NCBI GenBank assembly: GCA_003952965.2
Contig: RXIC02000155.1
Coordinates: forward strand, 23,547 to 87,546
Reading direction: 5' to 3'
Length of the DNA stretch: 64,000 nucleotides
From: Morella rubra
Lineage: Eukaryota > Streptophyta > Magnoliopsida > Fagales > Myricaceae
Shown here: piece by piece, positions 61,069 to 64,000 of the stretch
How positions within the stretch are numbered: position 1 is the first letter of the stretch
Layout: every line of letters starts with the position of its first letter
Program-made: the position numbers and the translations under genes
Notes under the pieces: model-generated
Told to the model about the DNA's origin: nothing
Databases searched by the model: none
What the model saw: only the letters and a program-made list of their open reading frames with translations

Positions 61069-62879
61069 GGGCTAGCTGGATGAACCCTAGAGACGCATAA
61101 TTGCTCCAAACTGAGGACGAGTCTCCAGACATAAATGTGGTGTACGTCGTTTTCGACTTTGGAACGTAGTTGGCCAAAGACATAAACAGTTTCCCGTGAT
61201 CCACATGTAGATTAATCAAAGACGTGTAGAGGTTGAGCTCAGGGAGGGGGCATGAAGTGTTGGCAACTGGAAAATCAATTTGGAGAGTTCTGCATGTCAT
61301 TACAAGACCCTTTTGAATTAGTTTGTGCTAACCTTCTAGGTGTTTCTTAAGAACCTGAAACAGATCACAGTCTATCCTCTATCAAAGGCCGTAATGAGAT
61401 ATATTTATAAGCCGGAGAGAGAAAGAGAGAGAGAGAGAAAAGCTGATCAAAAAGCTCACGTTTAATCGAACTCCATTAATTTCAGCCGAATTGTAGGACC
61501 AAACGAATGTATAATACGGGTAAGTCTGAATTTCAGGTACGTACTTATCTTGATCAAGTCCTTCACATTCATCGATCGAATATTTTGTCACGGTCAAAAC
61601 TCCGAGGTTACCCTGAAAACAGCACTGAATGGGACAAGTGGGACGTTCCTCTCGTCGTCAGAATTCTTCGCCGCACCTATTAGTTAAATGGGCTATCCGG
61701 AAGAGCATTTTTGGTTTTTTGGACCCTTTTTGTATCCCTTTCGATATTCGCAGCTGTGACTGCGACTAGTCGCTGGGTTTGTTGTTCTGGTTTTCTTTTA
61801 CAAAGGAAAAAATAAAAATGGGACAAGCCTATTCATCACTACACGACCACGTGTTTTTGTTCCTGAACACGTGGATGTTCATATCACTTGCAGGGTATCA
61901 ATATTCTACAAGCGTATATAATCTCGATCGTCATGAGATTTCAGCACAATTGATGCGTGGGATTCATAAGTGCCTCATCATTTAGTTCACACGTACAGTA
62001 CTTAATGCAATTAATTATATGTGATAATGGAACTTGGACAATTAGGCTGGTTTAGCTGAGAGGCTTTGATTAGTTTTGGACAATTAATTAACGCTACTTC
62101 ATAAGGCACCTAATTAGGACGTACCACGTACAAACGCGCGCCACGATTCTCACGAGTACTTGCAAGCCTTACCCTTTTTTGGTTCTTTTAACAACTGTAG
62201 AGTAGTTATCAAAGAATTATTGGTGTGTTATGAAATTAATTAATTAAGGAGAAAATAATAATATGAATCTTGAAATCATAGCAAAAGAAAAATAGATAAG
62301 AGAGTAGAGAGAAATAGTTCTTGATAAGGAACTATGATATATTCTTTGTATTATTGTTCATATATGCAACTCATCTCAAAACCCTTTTATATAGGCATAG
62401 GGTCATAATGAGATATATGAAATGCAAAAAGGTACATAAATAGTGGGAAAACTAAGAGGTATTGTTGAAATCAAGAGTTTGAAAAAAATTAAGGATTATA
62501 AGCTTCATGGTCATCTATAATCATAAGATTAATAACAGGGTGAAGGTTAATCATGAGACGGAAAAAGAGTTCTCTTTGTTAATTAATGTTACCTTTAACT
62601 ACTTTCTTTCTTTCATTCTTTCTATACCTACCTTTCCTTCCTTTTTCAACTTTCCTCCCACATGTATTTTTGTATCCTTCTTTACTTAACACAAAGTTTG
62701 AAATGAAAATTTTAATTCTATAACAGTCATAAACGAAAGTACTATTATAGTTAGTAATTTACTTGTTACGATTCTCGATTAGTAAATTTTATCTAGAAAA
62801 TTAAACAGTACTCATGATTCAGAATCTTCCATAAAAGGATATTGTTATATCATATTAGAGAAAAACTATGAACAATGTT
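61069..62879. other. intergenic DNA with an unassigned coding-like segment
   Basis: The minus-strand stretch about 61613-61470 follows an acceptor-like GTTTTCAG and reads as a compact peptide (VTKYSIDECEGLDQDKYVPE, then IQTYPYYTFVWSYNSA) that I cannot assign. A TATAAATATA sequence lies on the same strand near 61394-61408. Around 62330-62400 a minus-strand TATATAAAAGGG followed by a long leader resembles an LTR promoter. Nothing else was recognised. Confidence 0.3.
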
Positions 62880-63431
62880 CACTACAACAAATTTGCTCTT
62901 TAGTGACCAACTTATCAGCAGCGAAACTAATGTCGTCGCTAAATATACCGACAAAATTATTGGGTTTGTCGCTAAAGAGTTAAAAAATTTGTTTTTAGTG
63001 ACAAATATCAATTTCGTTGCTAAAATACTTCTTTAGCGGCGAATTTATTAGCGACAAAACTAATTTCGTCACTAAAAATACTTTGTAGTGACAAAAATAT
63101 TGGTTCGTCACTAAAAAGTTAAAACAAGTGTGTTTTAGCTACGAATATCAACTTTGTTGCTAAAAGTACTCTTCTGCGACGATATTATTTCGTTGCTAAC
63201 GAGTATAACACATGTTTTTAGTGACAAATGTTAAGTTTGTCGCTAAAAATAGCTATTTAGCAACAAAAATATGGTTCGTCGCTAAAAGTTATCTTCTGCA
63301 ACGATATTGTTTCATTGTTAAAGAGTAACACGTATGCTTTTAGTGACCAATATTAAGTTTGTCGCTAAAAATACCTTTTTAGTGACAAAAATATTAATTC
63401 GTTGCTAGAGTTAAAACACACTTGTAGTACT
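62880..63431. mobile_element. CACTA-like terminus with dense subterminal repeats
   Basis: It starts with CACTACAACAAATTTG, the CACTA-superfamily end sequence. Nearly the whole stretch is made of direct and inverted copies of TTTAGTGACAAA/TTTCGTCGCTAAA at ~30-60 bp spacing, as in CACTA subterminal regions. CACACTTGTAGTACTA near 63422 could be a mutated opposite end, making a ~550 bp non-autonomous element; otherwise the element continues past the window. Confidence 0.65.
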
Positions 63432-63476
63432 AAGAGAAATAATGTGTAAATTATGTCAATCTAATTATAATGGTTA

Positions 63477-63890
63477 GCGTTTGATTTCAAACTTTGAATT
63501 TAAACAAATAGAATTTAATTTAAACAAATAGAAATTTGAAGGTGGTTACAGAATTTGTTATCACCGTTGTTTATATTTATTTGTTTAATTTCCTTTTTCT
63601 TAGTAGGAGTGGTTTAATTTGTTGTTCGGCTATATTATTAAGTCACTTTGAAATAAAAAAACAATGGCTTTTAATTTCAAACTTTGAATTTAAACAAATA
63701 GAAATTTAAAGGTGGTTGAAAAATTTGAAGGAAGTTACAGAATTTGTTATAACCGTTATTTATATTTTTTGTTTAATTTTTTTCTTAGCAATTGTTTAAT
63801 TTTTTGTTGGCTAGCTATATCATTAAGTCATTTTGAAATAAAGAAACGGTCGTGTTTGATTTTAAAACTTTGAATTTAAACTTTAGTGAG
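63477..63890. repeat. ~190 bp tandem repeat
   Basis: The string TTTCAAACTTTGAATTTAAA followed by CAAATAGAA recurs at about 63486 and 63678, and in part at about 63862 (TTTTAAAACTTTGAATTTAAA). Between the copies are matching GGTGGTTRCAGAATTTGTTATMACCG and ATTAAGTCAYTTTGAAATAAA strings in the same order. The third unit is partial. It may be internal to a CACTA element that extends beyond the window. Confidence 0.7.
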
Positions 63891-64000
63891 CTTCTGCCTA
63901 GAGAGATTTTTAACCGTTGATGCTAAGCTTACGTCAAATTTCCAGTAGGAGTGACAGAAAATCAAGCCGCTCAATATCGCTTTTTTGAGCCTTGTCGATT

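Overview
This is plant nuclear DNA, probably from a woody eudicot. It has intron-rich genes with GT-AG splicing, AT-rich intergenic DNA, and many class I and class II transposable elements. No bacterial, organellar or CRISPR-like features were seen. The species is not determinable from the sequence; a Fagales-like tree is only a guess.

Layout. 1-10.5 kb: the 3' end of a fimbrin (actin-bundling) gene on + converges on a BTB/POZ-ankyrin gene (At2g04740-like) on -. A 3.94 kb block spanning both 3' ends (949-4885) is tandemly repeated at 4947-8889. The fimbrin copy that keeps its upstream exons is the left one, and the complete BTB gene is the right one (6809-10206, 618 aa predicted). The truncated partners lie between them. 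A 61 bp junction filler appears to be copied from nearby sequence. 11.47-16.06 kb: a decayed hAT transposon with a 7/8-matching target-site duplication. 16.1-27.5 kb: a decaying copy of an EDM2-type PHD-finger gene (+) with 18 recognisable exons and several disabling lesions. 28.2-31.6 kb: an intact seven-exon Rab-GAP/TBC gene (-), 395 aa, very like Arabidopsis At3g07890. 31.6-42.9 kb: no convincing gene; small MITEs, AT-rich DNA and a possible LTR relic.

42.97-47.59 kb: a complete but mutated Ty1-copia element of Ale/Retrofit type (+) with 275 bp LTRs. 48.67-61.07 kb: a secreted Cys-rich/Gly-rich protein gene (-) with its own TATA box. It is split in exon 2 by a 10.75 kb Sirevirus-type copia element (49765-60513, -) with a perfect 5 bp duplication, and its 3' end is overrun by a MITE. 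The Sirevirus has a third ORF between pol and the 3' LTR, preceded by a plausible 5' leader exon and intron, and by copies of a palindrome-bearing ~60 bp unit that is also found in the U3 part of its LTRs. 62.9-64.0 kb: a CACTA-like terminus with dense subterminal repeats, then a ~190 bp tandem repeat.

The fimbrin, BTB and EDM2 neighbours match gene pairs that are adjacent in Arabidopsis (At2g04740/At2g04750 and At5g55390/At5g55400), so the left half looks like an old conserved gene block. The right half is a transposon-rich region. The most interesting signals are the Sirevirus third-ORF module, the matching palindromic units in the LTR and the element interior, the double transposon hit on the secreted protein gene, and the templated filler at the tandem-duplication junction.
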